Source: Pelecanus crispus
Lineage: Eukaryota > Chordata > Aves > Pelecaniformes > Pelecanidae
Direction of reading: 5' to 3'
NCBI RefSeq assembly: GCF_030463565.1
Contig: NC_134652.1
Span: 19,135,397-19,199,396 of the forward strand
DNA length: 64,000 nucleotides
The stretch's first letter is position 1. Every line of letters begins with the position of its first letter. The translations under genes were made by a program, and so were the position numbers. Shown here piece after piece: positions 35,201 through 46,888 of this stretch. The notes below the pieces were generated by a model that saw nothing but the letters and a program-made list of their open reading frames with translations, was not told the DNA's origin and searched no databases.

Positions 35201-38200
35201 GAAAATGAAAATAAAGTGAAAGGAGAGAAAGTGCAGAGATTAAAACAAGAAAATGAAACTATTAAAGGACAGCTCAGAGAAGAAAAGAAAAGGTCTGAAG
35301 ATCTTTTATGTCAGGTAAGTGGATGCATTTGGACGGTTAAGATCATTAGCAAATAATCAACAGAGCTGAGAAGCCATACTTAATCAGAATGGACCATCAC
35401 TCACTTGCTCCGGTAACTTGTTCTTTATGTATATCTCCTTGTGGTTAAAACTGAATTCTTTAATATATTGGTTTGAATCAAAGTCCAAACTTTTGTGAAA
35501 TTTCCTTGTTTAAATAAGGAACTTATTTGTTCACTTATTTCCCTGGTCTTGTGGGACACCAGAGGGAGAAGTGAGAGAATACTTAATTGATTTTAACCCA
35601 GTTCATTCTCAAGGTTGATAGTAAATGAGAAAAGGAAAGGTAAAAATTCAAGTCCATACAGGCTATTTGCATCATGCAGTCCTAACTATGGAATATCATT
35701 ATTTGCTGTCACCTGGCTGCTACAAATATGCACGTGGGCTTGTAGTTTCATACTTACTGGATAAGCAGCTGTGTCTCTGGATAGTGCCCCCAGCCAACCA
35801 TTGTGGCCATGGAGCTGGGTTTTTGTTTGTTTGTCCATTCAGATGAGTTCCTGCATTTAGCTCTCTATATGATGCCATGGATAAGAACTATGCAGACACA
35901 CCTGAGTACTAAAAGCAATGGCCAGATAAGCAAGGGGAGGGATGGACCTTAAGCTGTCACTGTCTTGAAGACTGCTATGGTAGAAACCCCTGAGCAGAGT
36001 TCTGTAATTCCCTATAAAGCCTACAAGTGCCTGTCAGGCAGGCTGTTCAGTATGTGTGGCTTATGCTGTTGCCAGATCTGTTCTGTTGCTTTTGCGTCAG
36101 ATTCTAACTGTTTGCACGGCTTGCCCATCTCCCAAAGAGTACTGTGATGACTTCAGTGAAATAATTCTGTTCATGTGAAGTTCTTAATTCTTTCTTCCGT
36201 CTTCTTTTGAGCCCAATGACTTCAACCACTCTGGCTGATCAGAGGTGGGGGAAGACATGTATGTGCTATATGTTTGTATTTAAAAATATTCAGTGCTTAC
36301 CTCCTCGTTTGGAATACTCAAGAGGACTTTGCCTTGAAGGACTGTCCTCAGGGCATCCAAATAAGATAGACTTGCTACTTAGAGAAGTTTGTGGTCAGTA
36401 ACAAAGTAATGTAGAACTGAAATTTGAAATATGAGAATAAAATTTACTGGGGACCAAAGTAGGCTAAAACCAGAACAACAGGTTAGCTCTCTAAACACTG
36501 GTTAATAATGATTAAAAGGTGTTGATTTTTTTTTTGCAGCTGAACAACAGCATTCACTATAAAAGTTGATATATGCTGATAACTGAGGATATTTTTACTT
36601 TCTTTACATTTACTTAACCCATTATAATATAGTACTTTCTGAGTCTTAAACTTGTTCTCTTCTACTTAAAAAAAGGTTGCATTGCTTGGTTTTTTTTTTA
36701 ACATCATGGCATGTTAGTGCAAACATAGGTTTTGTGTGTGTGTTTTTGTCTGCATCCTAGCAATCAGCTAGGAAAGTTCAGTTTGATTTTTTTTTTAAAC
36801 TATAACATCCTCCTGAATTCCCCCTGCTCAATGCAATGATAATGTTTCCCTGGGGTTTTCCCCAGAGAAGTAGAGATCTTTGAACTGGGTTTGGCTATTG
36901 CATAACAGGCATACATTTTTCCGTTGGCATTGGAATATAAAAGTTTACTTCCATCCCTTTTTAGATTCATTATTTGTTAAGCTTATTAACTGTTGTGTAT
37001 GGAAGTTCTTTATTACAAATGTTTTTCTGCCTTGTTAGGTGCAACTTCTTCGTAAATCATTGCTGAAACAGCAGGAAGAACACACTAGGATAGCTTTGTT
37101 GGAACAACAGGTACCGAATTGTATGCTGAGATGTTGGTAGTTAATCTGTGTTATGCACAAAGGCTTTCCAGACTAACTTTTCAAATTTAAGAATGAGTAG
37201 TATATTAAATAAAGTAATATTAGATGTGAATATCCAACTGTGAATAGTACCTTAATGCTTCTAAAAATTTTAATGCATCTGTCGAGGAAAATCTGTAACC
37301 TTTTACAGATAAGAGGGTGTGATCAAACCTGATGCTTTTTTCTCCACAATCACTTGTTCAACTGTACAGCCTCAGATTAGGTATGGGAAACATGCTGAAA
37401 CCAATCAGCTCACTGAAGTTTTGTAATATACTCTTGATAAAGTTATACAAATAATTGCATAGCCATCCTTTCTGTCTTCTTTAGTTTTTCCAAGTACACT
37501 CTTACAGATCTAATTGACGCTATTAGGAAAAAAGAAGTTATTTATTTGCTAAGCTTAGGTGTACAGTGTTACCCATTGTTTCTGTCCCAAATGTCTTGCT
37601 ACAAGAAAGACCTGGAGTAGGAACTAGCATTTTTAATGAGAATTTGCACTATATGCTTTTCTAGGAAGTGTTCAGTTTAAGACCACAAGACAGCTTGAAA
37701 TACCCTCCAACCAAAATAACTTAAAACTCTACTTCTACTAAGGGAGAAGATTTTCATAATTGGGCATGTATGAATTTCACTGTAGTGAAAGCAACAAGTG
37801 TTTTGTTTTGGTTTTTTTTTTAAATCCCATTTTAGGATATGATAGAGTAAAACTTACTTTAAATACATAAAGGAGAAACATTCCTTTTTCTCTCCCCCCC
37901 CCTCAATTCTTAATAATTCTGACTTTAATTCTTTAATTTTCACTTTGGGGGGGGTTGCCAGATCCAGATATGCACCACAGACTTTGAGAATGAAAAGCTC
38001 GATCGCCAGAACTTGCAGCATCAGTTAAACAAAGTACTCAAGGAACTGCGCAAGGCCAGGGAGCAAATAACCCGTCTGGAACCTCTGGTATGTACCGAGT
38101 AACTTGCAGGTTAATTTAGTCAGGGATTTTGCATAGATTTACATCTTTTCACTTTGGGATCTTATTTCAAGCATAGTGAGTCTTCTGTTAATGTCATCAG

Positions 38201-39814
38201 ATATTCACTGTAGGTCCTTACATCCTTTAGGTATGTGGCCGCAAGGTGCAGAACCCTACATCAACTAGCTAGGCATCATTTTTCTCTACAGCATGCACAG
38301 AGAACTAGGATTGCAGAAGGAGATCCAGAACAGTCAGGTTCCTGAGCAGGGAACATAACTGTATTTTGTATCACAATGTGTATCTAGTTTTGTCTCTTGC
38401 ACAATGACAAAGCTGCAGTATATTTCTAGTTGGACTTGCTGCTAGTGAACAGGGCACAATCCTTAATACAGAAGTTGAATTCCTCCCTCACCTACACCTG
38501 ATACAGGATGGGTGAGTCATTAAAACCTGGGTTGTTCATTTCCAAAAAGACAAGCTCCCTATGACAATGAAAAAAGGTATTTGTTGTCTTGAGGGCCATG
38601 GTCTGTTTGCTGCTTATTATATAAACCCAAAGAAAGCCACTTAGATTTGAGCCTTAGACTTAATGGAGAAATTTGTAGGGAAGGATTCAGTATTAAGCAA
38701 GCCACTGATCTGTTTTGCTTTGTATCCAGGATTGCCCTGGTCTTGAGCAGAAATGCGTTTTAAGTGTTGGTGCTTCTGGAACTCTACAATAAGGTATCTT
38801 GTAAGATTAGGTGATAGCTGAAGAGGATTGTCAAAACTGCATTTCTGGGCTTACTTAAATAAGGTTCAAAATGGAAATTGGATACCCGTGTCCTTCATTA
38901 GATCAGGTCTGGGGCCATTGTGAGGAAGGGAATGGAATGGATTCCGAGATACTGATGTTCTTTATTCATGTGTTGCCCCTGGGAGAGCCTTGCTTGCTAG
39001 GACTACAGTTGCTGCTGCTGCTAGGGGAGGCCACTGGAAAACCTTCTGTCTGGTGGGAGTAGAGCAGAAGTTTGGGCAGAGCAGGGAAGCTACAGCTTTG
39101 AGTTTCTCTGCTGAGAGGCTGGAGGAGTAGTTTTCAAACTGACAACTGGGTGCCTTTTACAGTTAGGGACAGCCTTCATGCACTGAAACTTCACGCATAG
39201 GAACAGGAGGAGAAGAAAAAATTATGGCAGAGTTTTTGGTAAGGTAACTAGGCAGAATCCTACGTAGAGGGGACTGAGGCATCATTTTATTAAGGAAAGA
39301 TAGTGTGTGAGTGGCTAGGAGGATGGCTGGGGAAGGATTCTCAGTCAGACATTGCACAAAACCTGTCTTAAATATTCTGCAGAAAAGCTACCTGCAATCT
39401 AATGTAAATGTGGTGTTAGCATTGCACAACTGTCCCTCTGTTATTAACATGAGTAGCACAGCTGCATTTAGCCATCTTTAAAATTCTACCATTAGTGCTG
39501 TAATACACACAAGGCTTGTGTGCCATCAGTCCTTAATATTTTTTTCATAGAGTATTTGATCAGTGCATGCATGCCCCAATCTTACACCAAAGCTTCTCCT
39601 TTTCCAGAAACTCCAAGAATCTGGACATATGGAACCACAAGAAGATTTGCAAGCTGTGTTTGAAGAGAAGCTGACCACATACAACAGAAGTCCTTCCCTG
39701 AAACATTCAAGCATTCTTGATGAAAGCTTTCTCGAGTGTCCCAGATGTAAACTACAGTATCCAACAAGCCAGCACAGAGAATTACTAGCACATATTGACT
39801 TTTGTACAGCTTGA
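26072..39814 (+). CDS. CEP55: Centrosomal protein of 55 kDa (CEP55), complete CDS over eight exons
   Basis: CEP55 is a coiled-coil midbody protein. It sits at the centrosome in interphase, then moves to the midbody and binds ALIX and TSG101 to recruit ESCRT-III for abscission. Coding exon lengths of 186, 270, 66, 142, 317, 72, 126 and 207 nt sum to 462 codons including stop, giving 461 residues against 464 in human. Heptad-like coiled coil runs through about residues 25-165 and 225-390. The EABR hinge [20 protein letters not shown] is at 175-194; W182 and Y185 correspond to the human ALIX/TSG101-contacting W184 and Y187. A C-terminal zinc finger uses C437, C440, H455 and C459. A Ser-Pro site at S421 and S433 in LDES resemble the mitotic phosphosites of human. 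The start [10 protein letters not shown] aligns with human MSSRSTKDLI and has A at -3. All phases close. CEP55 lies head-to-head with MYOF. Confidence 0.98.
26258..27962 (+). other. CEP55: CEP55 intron 2
   Basis: 1.7 kb with no recognised repeat or gene. Confidence 0.85.
27963..28232 (+). CDS. CEP55: CEP55 coding exon 2 (exon 3)
   Basis: Residues 63-152, [20 protein letters not shown] onward to ENRASTSQ. It is coiled coil, with [15 protein letters not shown] close to human. The acceptor is ATTTAG and the donor CAG|GTAAGC. Confidence 0.97.
28233..31839 (+). other. CEP55: CEP55 intron 3
   Basis: 3.6 kb. More than a third is a CR1 LINE (about 28690-30090); the rest is unremarkable. Confidence 0.85.
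28690..30090 (+). mobile_element. CR1 LINE, 5'-truncated and internally deleted
   Basis: The 3' end is diagnostic of avian CR1: GGTTGGACTGGATGACC... CCCTTCCAACCCAGACTATTCTATGA, ending at 30090. Upstream are the 3'-ORF segments for [16 protein letters not shown] (about 29026) and [13 protein letters not shown] (about 29217), the latter containing the reverse-transcriptase ADD motif. Between these two blocks the core of the reverse transcriptase is missing. Stops and frameshifts make it inactive. Start approximate. Confidence 0.9.
31840..31905 (+). CDS. CEP55: CEP55 coding exon 3 (exon 4)
   Basis: 66 nt, residues 153-174, ending YEVEKQLKD (human MEIQLKD). The acceptor is GTCTGCAG and the donor GAT|GTAAGT. 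Confidence 0.96.
31906..32688 (+). other. CEP55: CEP55 intron 4
   Basis: 0.8 kb, containing a short CR1 3' end at about 32165-32258. Nothing else was seen. Confidence 0.85.
32165..32258 (+). mobile_element. CR1 LINE 3'-end fragment
   Basis: CATGAGGTTGGATTAGAAAC, then CTCCTGAGGTCCCTTCCAGC and CTGAATAATTCTATGATCC. This is the conserved 3' tail of CR1 in sense orientation. Confidence 0.85.
32689..32830 (+). CDS. CEP55: CEP55 coding exon 4 (exon 5), ESCRT/ALIX-binding region
   Basis: 142 nt. It starts [17 protein letters not shown], the EABR that binds the GPP-x3-Y peptides of ALIX and TSG101. The acceptor is CATGAAG, lacking the usual pyrimidine at -3. The donor is G|GTATTG; phase 1 out. Confidence 0.97.
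32831..34997 (+). other. CEP55: CEP55 intron 5
   Basis: 2.2 kb. Holds a T/C homopolymer near 34246-34267 and the 69-bp duplication at its 3' end. No gene. Confidence 0.85.
34836..34973. repeat. 69-bp tandem duplication before CEP55 exon 6
   Basis: Copies 34836-34904 and 34905-34973 differ at only one or two positions (CCCCTC versus CCCGTC). Each unit contains a pyrimidine tract. The high identity suggests a recent event. Confidence 0.95.
34998..35314 (+). CDS. CEP55: CEP55 coding exon 5 (exon 6)
   Basis: 317 nt, [19 protein letters not shown] to [12 protein letters not shown], the second coiled coil. The acceptor CATTAAG lies about 24 nt after a 69-bp tandem duplication. The donor is CAG|GTAAGT. 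Confidence 0.97.
35315..37038 (+). other. CEP55: CEP55 intron 6
   Basis: 1.7 kb, with short T runs and a small GT repeat near 36733-36743. No gene was recognised. Confidence 0.85.
37039..37110 (+). CDS. CEP55: CEP55 coding exon 6 (exon 7)
   Basis: 72 nt encoding [20 protein letters not shown] then LEQQ. The acceptor is CTTGTTAG and the donor CAG|GTACCG. Confidence 0.97.
37111..37961 (+). other. CEP55: CEP55 intron 7
   Basis: 0.85 kb. It contains C8 near 37894-37902 and G8 at 37947-37954 just before the acceptor. Confidence 0.85.
37962..38087 (+). CDS. CEP55: CEP55 coding exon 7 (exon 8)
   Basis: 126 nt, [20 protein letters not shown] to ITRLEPL. The acceptor is TTGCCAG just after a run of eight G. 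The donor is CTG|GTATGT. Confidence 0.97.
38088..39607 (+). other. CEP55: CEP55 intron 8
   Basis: 1.5 kb, more purine- and G-rich around 38870-39130 than its surroundings. No element was recognised. Confidence 0.85.
39608..39814 (+). CDS. CEP55: CEP55 last coding exon (exon 9) with C-terminal zinc finger
   Basis: 207 nt including TGA at 39812-39814. It carries the C-x2-C ... H-x3-C ubiquitin-binding finger ([13 protein letters not shown] then [10 protein letters not shown]). The acceptor is TTTTCCAG. Confidence 0.97.
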   Translation, partial: KLQESGHMEPQEDLQAVFEEKLTTYNRSPSLKHSSILDESFLECPRCKLQYPTSQHRELLAHIDFCTA

Positions 39815-40243
39815 GCTCCAAATGGTCTTACTATATTTGCTTTATATACACTGCCAATATGCTCTTCTACAAAGGCAAAAGATCTTTTTTTAAAGCTTTT
39901 TTTCTTAAGGTTGTATGAAGGACTACTAGTTTTATAATTCAGTTCCACAAAAACATTATAGTAATTTATTTGGCCTCAAATATTTTACTTGACATTTTTG
40001 CAAAAAACAGCTACTGCATTTTTTGGTTGCAAATGGAAGTATTTTTAGAATTAGGAATATCTTAAAATAGTAAACTACTGACTTTTTTTTTTGCACTGTT
40101 AAAATGAGAACAGTAAAAGCATACCTATTGTCAGACTTTATTTTAATGTTTGGCAAATATAGTTCTTGATGAATTCTGATGATTGTGCTTGTACCTTAAC
40201 TGACAGTAACAGTTGCAAAAGATTTTTGGCCCTAGTAGGCGCA

Positions 40244-40328
40244 CTATATATATATGTATACATGGCACGTGTGTATATGTATAGTGTGTACATATACATG
40301 TATTTTATATATATCTCATACATGTGTA
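40244..40328. repeat. Imperfect TA/TG microsatellite in CEP55 3' UTR
   Basis: Alternating purine-pyrimidine sequence (TATATATGTATACATG... GTGTATATGTATA...). The inverted halves could fold into a long AU-rich hairpin in the mRNA. Confidence 0.75.
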
Positions 40329-40726
40329 ATGTATTGCCATCTTGGTACATTAAAACTCAGGGGGGTGATGTTAAGATGTCTTTGCTGCTTAAGATTTGTG
40401 TTGAAAACATCAATCATAAGTGGCTTGTTTTCCTGAACCACAGTCAGGGTGACTTAGAGCTCATATAAAAATGCTGACCAAGGTTTAAGCTCTTCTCAAA
40501 GAAAGTGCCATTGGGAAAACAAACTTCCTAGCAAATACAAACTTCCTTGGTACTGAAAAAAGTTTACATTTCAGACAATGTCAGAGACCATTTTTGAAGT
40601 CTGGATATAGAATTATGCTGAAGTAAACTTGTTTGCACTTATGTATTTTAGAGGTTAAAGTTGGGAAATGTCAGTTATTCAATCTGTTACATTTGACAAA
40701 TGTCCCAGTTTAAAAATGCAATTTTT

Positions 40727-40732
40727 AATAAA
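40727..40732 (+). terminator. CEP55: CEP55 poly(A) signal
   Basis: AATAAA about 0.9 kb after the stop codon. A second copy at 40793-40798 could be used instead. Confidence 0.6.
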
Positions 40733-43499
40733 TTGCTCTAGTGGATTTGAAGTGTCACTGTGTTCTGGTTTTAATACAGAAAACAAGTTAGCAATAAATT
40801 ATTGCAACAAATTATAAACTGGCAAAAAAATTCCCTTGTGCATTTGCAATCGCAGCGTTATTTTCTTCTAGCACTTACTGTAAACCTGGATCTGTTGCTA
40901 GCATTTTGCTCCTTGCACCTGTAGTTAAGTCCAACAAGCAGTTCCTTCCACAAAAATTATTAAATTGAGGAAATTTTGCAAAGATATACTAGTTAAGATA
41001 AATTTGCTTCTTTTACAAGTTATCATTTGAGGACAGTGAAATACCCGAGGCCTATCTTTCTCTGGTATACTGATTCTGATTGCTAGCTAGTATCAGCTTT
41101 TTCCATCACACTTTGCTGCAAAGTTGCATGCATTTACCCCATAATGTTCACCCTAATCTCTGATGGTTAAACATTATTCTTAAGTATGAGGGTGTTTTTC
41201 CAGGTTGTTTTCAATAACTATTATAATATCAAGTGATGTTGTTATTGATTAAATCCAGTGTTTGAGAGACAAAAAGAACATGTTAAAAGCTATTATCTAT
41301 ATATCTGAAATATCTTTGCCAAATCTATTGTATTAGCCACTATCTATCCACTTTTCAATTTCACTGACCCTGTCTCAGGCTAATCTTTGTGTTTGACATT
41401 TTGCTCAATTATACCAACAGGCTTTCTGACCAAAGATACGATGAACTAACAAGTAAAACAGAAATTATGCTTCAGAATCTCACAGTTTTGCTATGAGGGA
41501 AATTGTCTTAATTTCATGTCTGTCTTTCTAAACATCTTTTAAATTCAGGATAGTAACTGTGCTTTTCATTCCAACCTAATAATTTTAATCTAATTAAACT
41601 ACTTTTGGAAGTTTGTTAGCTGTCTTTTAACAACACATTAATCAGCTAGTATTCAACTCCCAGTTGCATACTTGGCATAGTTTCTGCAAAAGGAAATTCT
41701 GATCTTTTATGTATTATAGATGAAATAAGTTTGCCTGCTACAGGTCAGCAGTATTCTCTTCAGTAGTTCTGAGGCTTTCTTAAATTAGCATAAAACACTT
41801 TCTCATCAGAAGCTGGTACTGTGGAGGGAGACTCATAAAGTTGATAATGTTCATTCCAGCACCTCTTCTGAACTTTAACAGTGTGTTTAGTCCTGCTTGC
41901 TAAATATTAGACCTAAGCACAAAAAAAACCTTACTGATAAATTTATACATGACATCAGTGTGTTATATGTTGAAAAATATCAAAATGTCATTCTAGTATA
42001 TCAAAAGACCTATTTTGAAGGCAGAACCACAAATACTATTGTCATCACTTACATATGACTAAAACCAACTATAAAACTCCAACTCCATAAAGCATGCAGA
42101 TCATATCACTGCTTTTTTTTCCCCCCACTCTTCAGAAGCTAAGGAGGAGTCTAAGACTAAAAATTATTTTTATCCTAAAAGTAAATGAACAAGAAAAAGA
42201 TCTGCTGCTCCTCTCTCTAGTTATATGTAGGAAAGAAAGGTTTGTGCCTAATGAATGCATCTTAATGCTAAGATTTAGCTGTAAGTTTAGTTCTTTGTAA
42301 GGCAGGATGTAAAAAAAAAAAAAGCTGTTATTTCAAGCACTTTGTATTTACAATTTCAGTAGTCTTTTTCTGAGTTATGTCCATTTCAAGTAATTGAATT
42401 TCAACCCAGCAGAAAGTCTGTGAAGTCTGCATCATTTGAAGACGTTGGTCTAGGGAAGCTTCTGGATTAATACAAGGGTTCACCAATACCAGCATATTTA
42501 TAAATCCTGGCTTTCACACACATTCTTCTTTGTAAAGAGCAAGTGAATTAAGTGGCTTTGATGCAATGTGGTTGGAAAGACAGCTACAGTGTGCATAACA
42601 ACTGCCTTTTTTTACACAAGGAGAGCTTCTTGTGAAATAATAACAATTGAAAGATGGCTCTGTTATTTTTCTTGTATCAAATGGATCAACTTCTAATCAT
42701 TTACTTGCTTGTGCAGCTTTCTATTACTCCTGGTTTTGATAACTTTCATACAGTTATTTGCCATGTGCCAATAACTACTACAGATGCTTAGGCAAACTAT
42801 ACAATAAACCACTTATGTTTAACTATGCAGATAAGAAGTGGCAGGGAGGCTGCTGTGAAAGAATCATACTGAACAGCACAAATATTTAGAGACAACAGGA
42901 TGTCACTGTTCACCTGGCAAAGAACACTAACGTAAATTGTGCAGTGTCTTCAAGAAAACTAGGGGGAATATTGCTCTGCAGAGACAGGTGGGAGTTTACA
43001 AGCGATGAAAATGTAGCAGTAGAGGAGCTCTAGGCACTTCCATTTTAATCTGGCAATGAACCTGTCTATTAGTTTCCATATCTTGTAATCTGATTGAACT
43101 CCTAAGATTACAGTAACAGTTGTGGCTATGGTTTTACCTTAAAAATGATAAAGCAGTTATCTCTATCATAGAAGAAAGTTACAGTATATATAGTAATACA
43201 AGCTACATTACATACAGTGGGACCATGCAACTCGGAATTCTACTTGCAGCATTTCTAAACTTCTTCCTTCCTCTAACTTGGAAAACGTGACAGAATTAGG
43301 TAGCCAAGTGTAAGTAAGGGATGGTGCTGCTGAAAGTTTCCTGCTGTTAAAAATAGGGCCATATCACCAGTATGGGGGTCTGTTTGAGTTATTTTCAAGG
43401 CAGCCATCCAGAGCACGGCAGTTGCCTATCTCCCAGGGAAGGGCAGTGCAGGATGTCTCTGAAGTCATCTGCACAGCAAGCAACTATGCTGGAGGATTC

Positions 43500-44960
43500 T
43501 GCAGTGTAGGTGGGATTCTAAAAGGTGAGGAAGGAAATCAAAGTGTGGTGCCTAACAAGGAAGAAGAGAAGCTAAAGAATTTTAGACCAGATCAACCTAA
43601 GTTCAATTCCTGGAAAAAACGCACTGGCATAGAACCAGCAGTGGGAATCATGTCACATGTCCCTAGTTTTCTTAACTGAGCAAGCACTGTGGATGGGGAA
43701 AAAGCAAAAGATGTGCTAATGTGGACCTTTTGTTTCAAATGCCAGTTTCAAAACAATGCAGGGAAATACAGTTATTTCCTCTAGTCTATACAACGGGTGG
43801 CACAACTGGCTGAAAAGCTGCAGTACATAATTCAGTATCAATAATATATAGCCCTAAGAACATAAGTGCAGTGAAAAATGGATCTTTGTTCTGACCCACA
43901 TGGCCAGAACATAGAGTGGCTCTGACAAGTAGCCTTAAGTGGGTGCCTAGGGTATAGCCTAAGGACAGGGGATGCATATGTGGGACCTTCTAATAATCTC
44001 AAGCTTTAAGAGCCAGCTGTGGTTCCCATGTGTTAGTACCTCTCAGTGGATTTCTCTTCCATCCTCCCCTTAAGCCCATTTTAGAACATAAAATTATTAA
44101 CTAAGAATAATGTATTAGACAATTCCATGGTAGTCTATCTGATTCCAAAACTATTTATATTTTCATAGGTCATGGAAATGCTACTACAGTACACATAAAA
44201 TCTGAGACACTCCAAGGTAGGCAGTGAGAGCTCTTTGGAGGAGAGCAGGAATTTTCAATTTATCAACACCAATGATCTGAAATAAACAGGATGAAGTATT
44301 ACATGCAGGAATAATCAACTACCAAACCCCAAAATAAATAGTATGACAGTGTATCAGCTCCTCCATAAAGTTTCTTGGGATTACCGTAGACAGAAACTTG
44401 AACAGGACTCAGTATCCCACCTGTATGATTTTGCAAGTTTTACAACATGACTGGTAAACAGACTCTTACAAGTTTTACACGTAAGCTTTCATTTCTAGTC
44501 TATACAGATGAGACTTTTCACCGGAAAAATGTATTCAATTTTGAGTATTGTACTTCAAGAACAATTTCAAGTAATGTGAATGTAGTAGAAGTATTTCAGA
44601 TTTCTCATCAAATTCGTGAAAGAATCAGGGTTACGCAGTCTAGAAAAGACCATGAAGAAAAATGACAAAAATTTCACACAGAGGAAAGAAATAAAGTCTT
44701 CCTCTGCTCAGTGAGAAGACTAACAAGCTCAAAGTTGCAACAGGAAAAATTTTGACATAAGGAAAGTCTTTCTTGTGGTTGGAATAGATGAGCAGTGAAA
44801 CACACCGCTTACAGAGGCTGCAAAATCTCCACCATTGGAGATTTACAGGGACACTTCTATAACTATCTAAACCATTTCTGACAGGTGAGTCTACCTTGAG
44901 TCAGGGACATCAGCCAGATAATTTCTCACAGTCCCCTGAAGCCCTGTTTTTAATGACATG
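43500..44960 (+). mobile_element. Ancient, strongly decayed CR1-type LINE
   Basis: Three collinear plus-strand blocks resemble CR1/L3 consensus. First, 43560-43640 translates as EEEKLKNFRPDQPKFNS, like the reverse-transcriptase NYRPISL motif region. Second, 44377-44412 reads TTGGGATTACCGTAGACAG and AAACTTGAACAGGACTCAG. Third, a degraded 3' end around 44690-44960 contains GGTGAGTCTACCTTGAGTC. Divergence is high and borders are approximate. Confidence 0.5.
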
Positions 44961-46423
44961 TATAGACCTGCAAACAACACACCGTAAGAGTTAAATAAAA
45001 AAAAAAGCAGGTAACACCATGGTTGTTCTGCACTGACTCTTCATGTTATTTCACTCCATGCAAAATTCGTAGCTACCACACCAGAAGTCAATATAAGAGT
45101 TTAACTTCACCTTGTTTCTCAACTGGAAAATTATTGGCATTCCTATGTCTGTATAAACTTGTAGTCTGAGCAGACAAAGTAATTTAGAATCAATATTTGC
45201 ACTCATGCTTCTCAACCTCGCTGGAAAACAAGATAAACAACACAAGTGCAACTTGATGTCACTTAAATCCCCAGTGTTGGGAAGTGTCTCATCCCACATT
45301 GTTTTAACAAACAGCACCGTGGTGTCTGGTTCTTTGGCATTTGGGGAGTTTGGGCTCCCCTCCATAACGTGTCCTGAAACAGGATTCAGGAAGCCAGCAT
45401 ATTGAGTGGGAGCTACCCAAGCCAGGCAGTGAGAAACATGACTCCTCAAGAAAGGCTAGGTGCGCAGAAAAGAGGGGCTGTTGAGGATTCACAGATGTAA
45501 ATTGTCTCCTAGCATTGGCTGCCTGTGACAAATGAGTCTCTTGCAAAAAAAGCTGACTTCAAACAGGATACATACCCATGAAGTGAGACCTCCCTTACAC
45601 CCAGTCCCCCTTCAGACCTGGAACAGAGCTCTCCACCAGTATCCAGGGTCATACACTCATTTTGCTGTCTCTCTGACCAACCAAAAGTTTAAGTATTTCA
45701 TACTGAATTTTTCAGTTTCAAAAAGAGAGAGCAAGATAAGGTACCCCAGTATATCCTGCAGGAAACAAGCCTGTGACCTCATCATAGTGATATCCAGCTG
45801 GATTCTTGACAGAAGTGCAACCAGGTTTAATTTCCCTGATCAACTCAAAACAGGTGAATGAGCACACTGCATCAGCAAAAGAGCAAGTTTTATCAATGTG
45901 ATTTGGTCAGTATTATCTCTTTCAAGTAGACAAAAAACTATACAGCCTAATTCAGACATCCACGCTTTCTGGACACCATTTATGAGAAACTCTAAGTCAC
46001 ATCTCTTTAATCATCTCATATTAAATTATAATGCAACCAGACCCCAAACAGCTACTGGTAATGAAAAACATGAACAGTGCAGGAAATAACATGATTTAGC
46101 ATTACACTTGGGCAGTCAGAAGGGTTTACAGCAGAATTGAAAGCGCTATCTGTACTTCCTCTCATTGGTGTTGCAAGAATGATTTTTCTGTTCCTCCAGC
46201 CCTAGGTTAACGCTAGCCAAGCACAAGCCTTGCCTTCCAATACAGACACATTTTCTTTGCAGCAGACAGGCCCTCTGTAAACCTCATTTCAGAAATACCT
46301 GACTTTTAAAAGTAAAGCTTTTATCCTGATTCTGACCTGAAGAACCCCTGTTGCTCCCAACAAGTTACTCTTCTAAGATGAGACATAAGGGAAAGAAAGC
46401 AAGCAGATTCTCTTTAAACCCCA

Positions 46424-46888
46424 TTAATAAGAGCATTCTCTAATCACTGGGTTCTTGAATATGAGGGAGAACGATGACATGTGATCTCTGTACTGCATGC
46501 AACCCAACAGACCAATGTGTTCAGGGAATGTCTGAGTACGTTTCACGAGCAAGAGAGGTGGGTGACAAGTTTTGCTTGTAAATCCTTCAGAGGCACACCA
46601 TAGTATTTGCTTTGATGGCTCTGCATCAAAGCTCATCAGCAGGCAGGTAAGTAACTTTATGCACACCTGAAAGTTAGCAAAGGTCCACTGGCACTTAAAT
46701 ATCAGACTATAATTCTCCATGTAAATCTCACTCAGGGTCTCAGTTCCTTGGTGAGAGTGTTCTACCAGATCCTGCAATGTCCAAATGAACCATTCTGATA
46801 GCCTATATTCACTGACAAACTCCCTAAATCCATGGGCTAGATGTGTAAGTGTAATACAATATCTAAAACTGTTAAGAAACAATCTCAT
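46424..46888 (-). other. Unrecognised 154-codon ORF
   Basis: It is one of the longest ORFs in the AT-rich intergenic DNA. It has no motif I know, no poly(A) signal or promoter that I can tie to it, and no splice context. It is more likely chance or a repeat remnant than a gene. Confidence 0.15.

Larger units (their letters stand above)
39815..40760 (+). other. CEP55: CEP55 3' UTR
   Basis: AT-rich, ending near poly(A) signals AATAAA at 40727-40732 and 40793-40798. It contains a TA/TG microsatellite at about 40244-40328. The exact cleavage site is not known. Confidence 0.7.
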
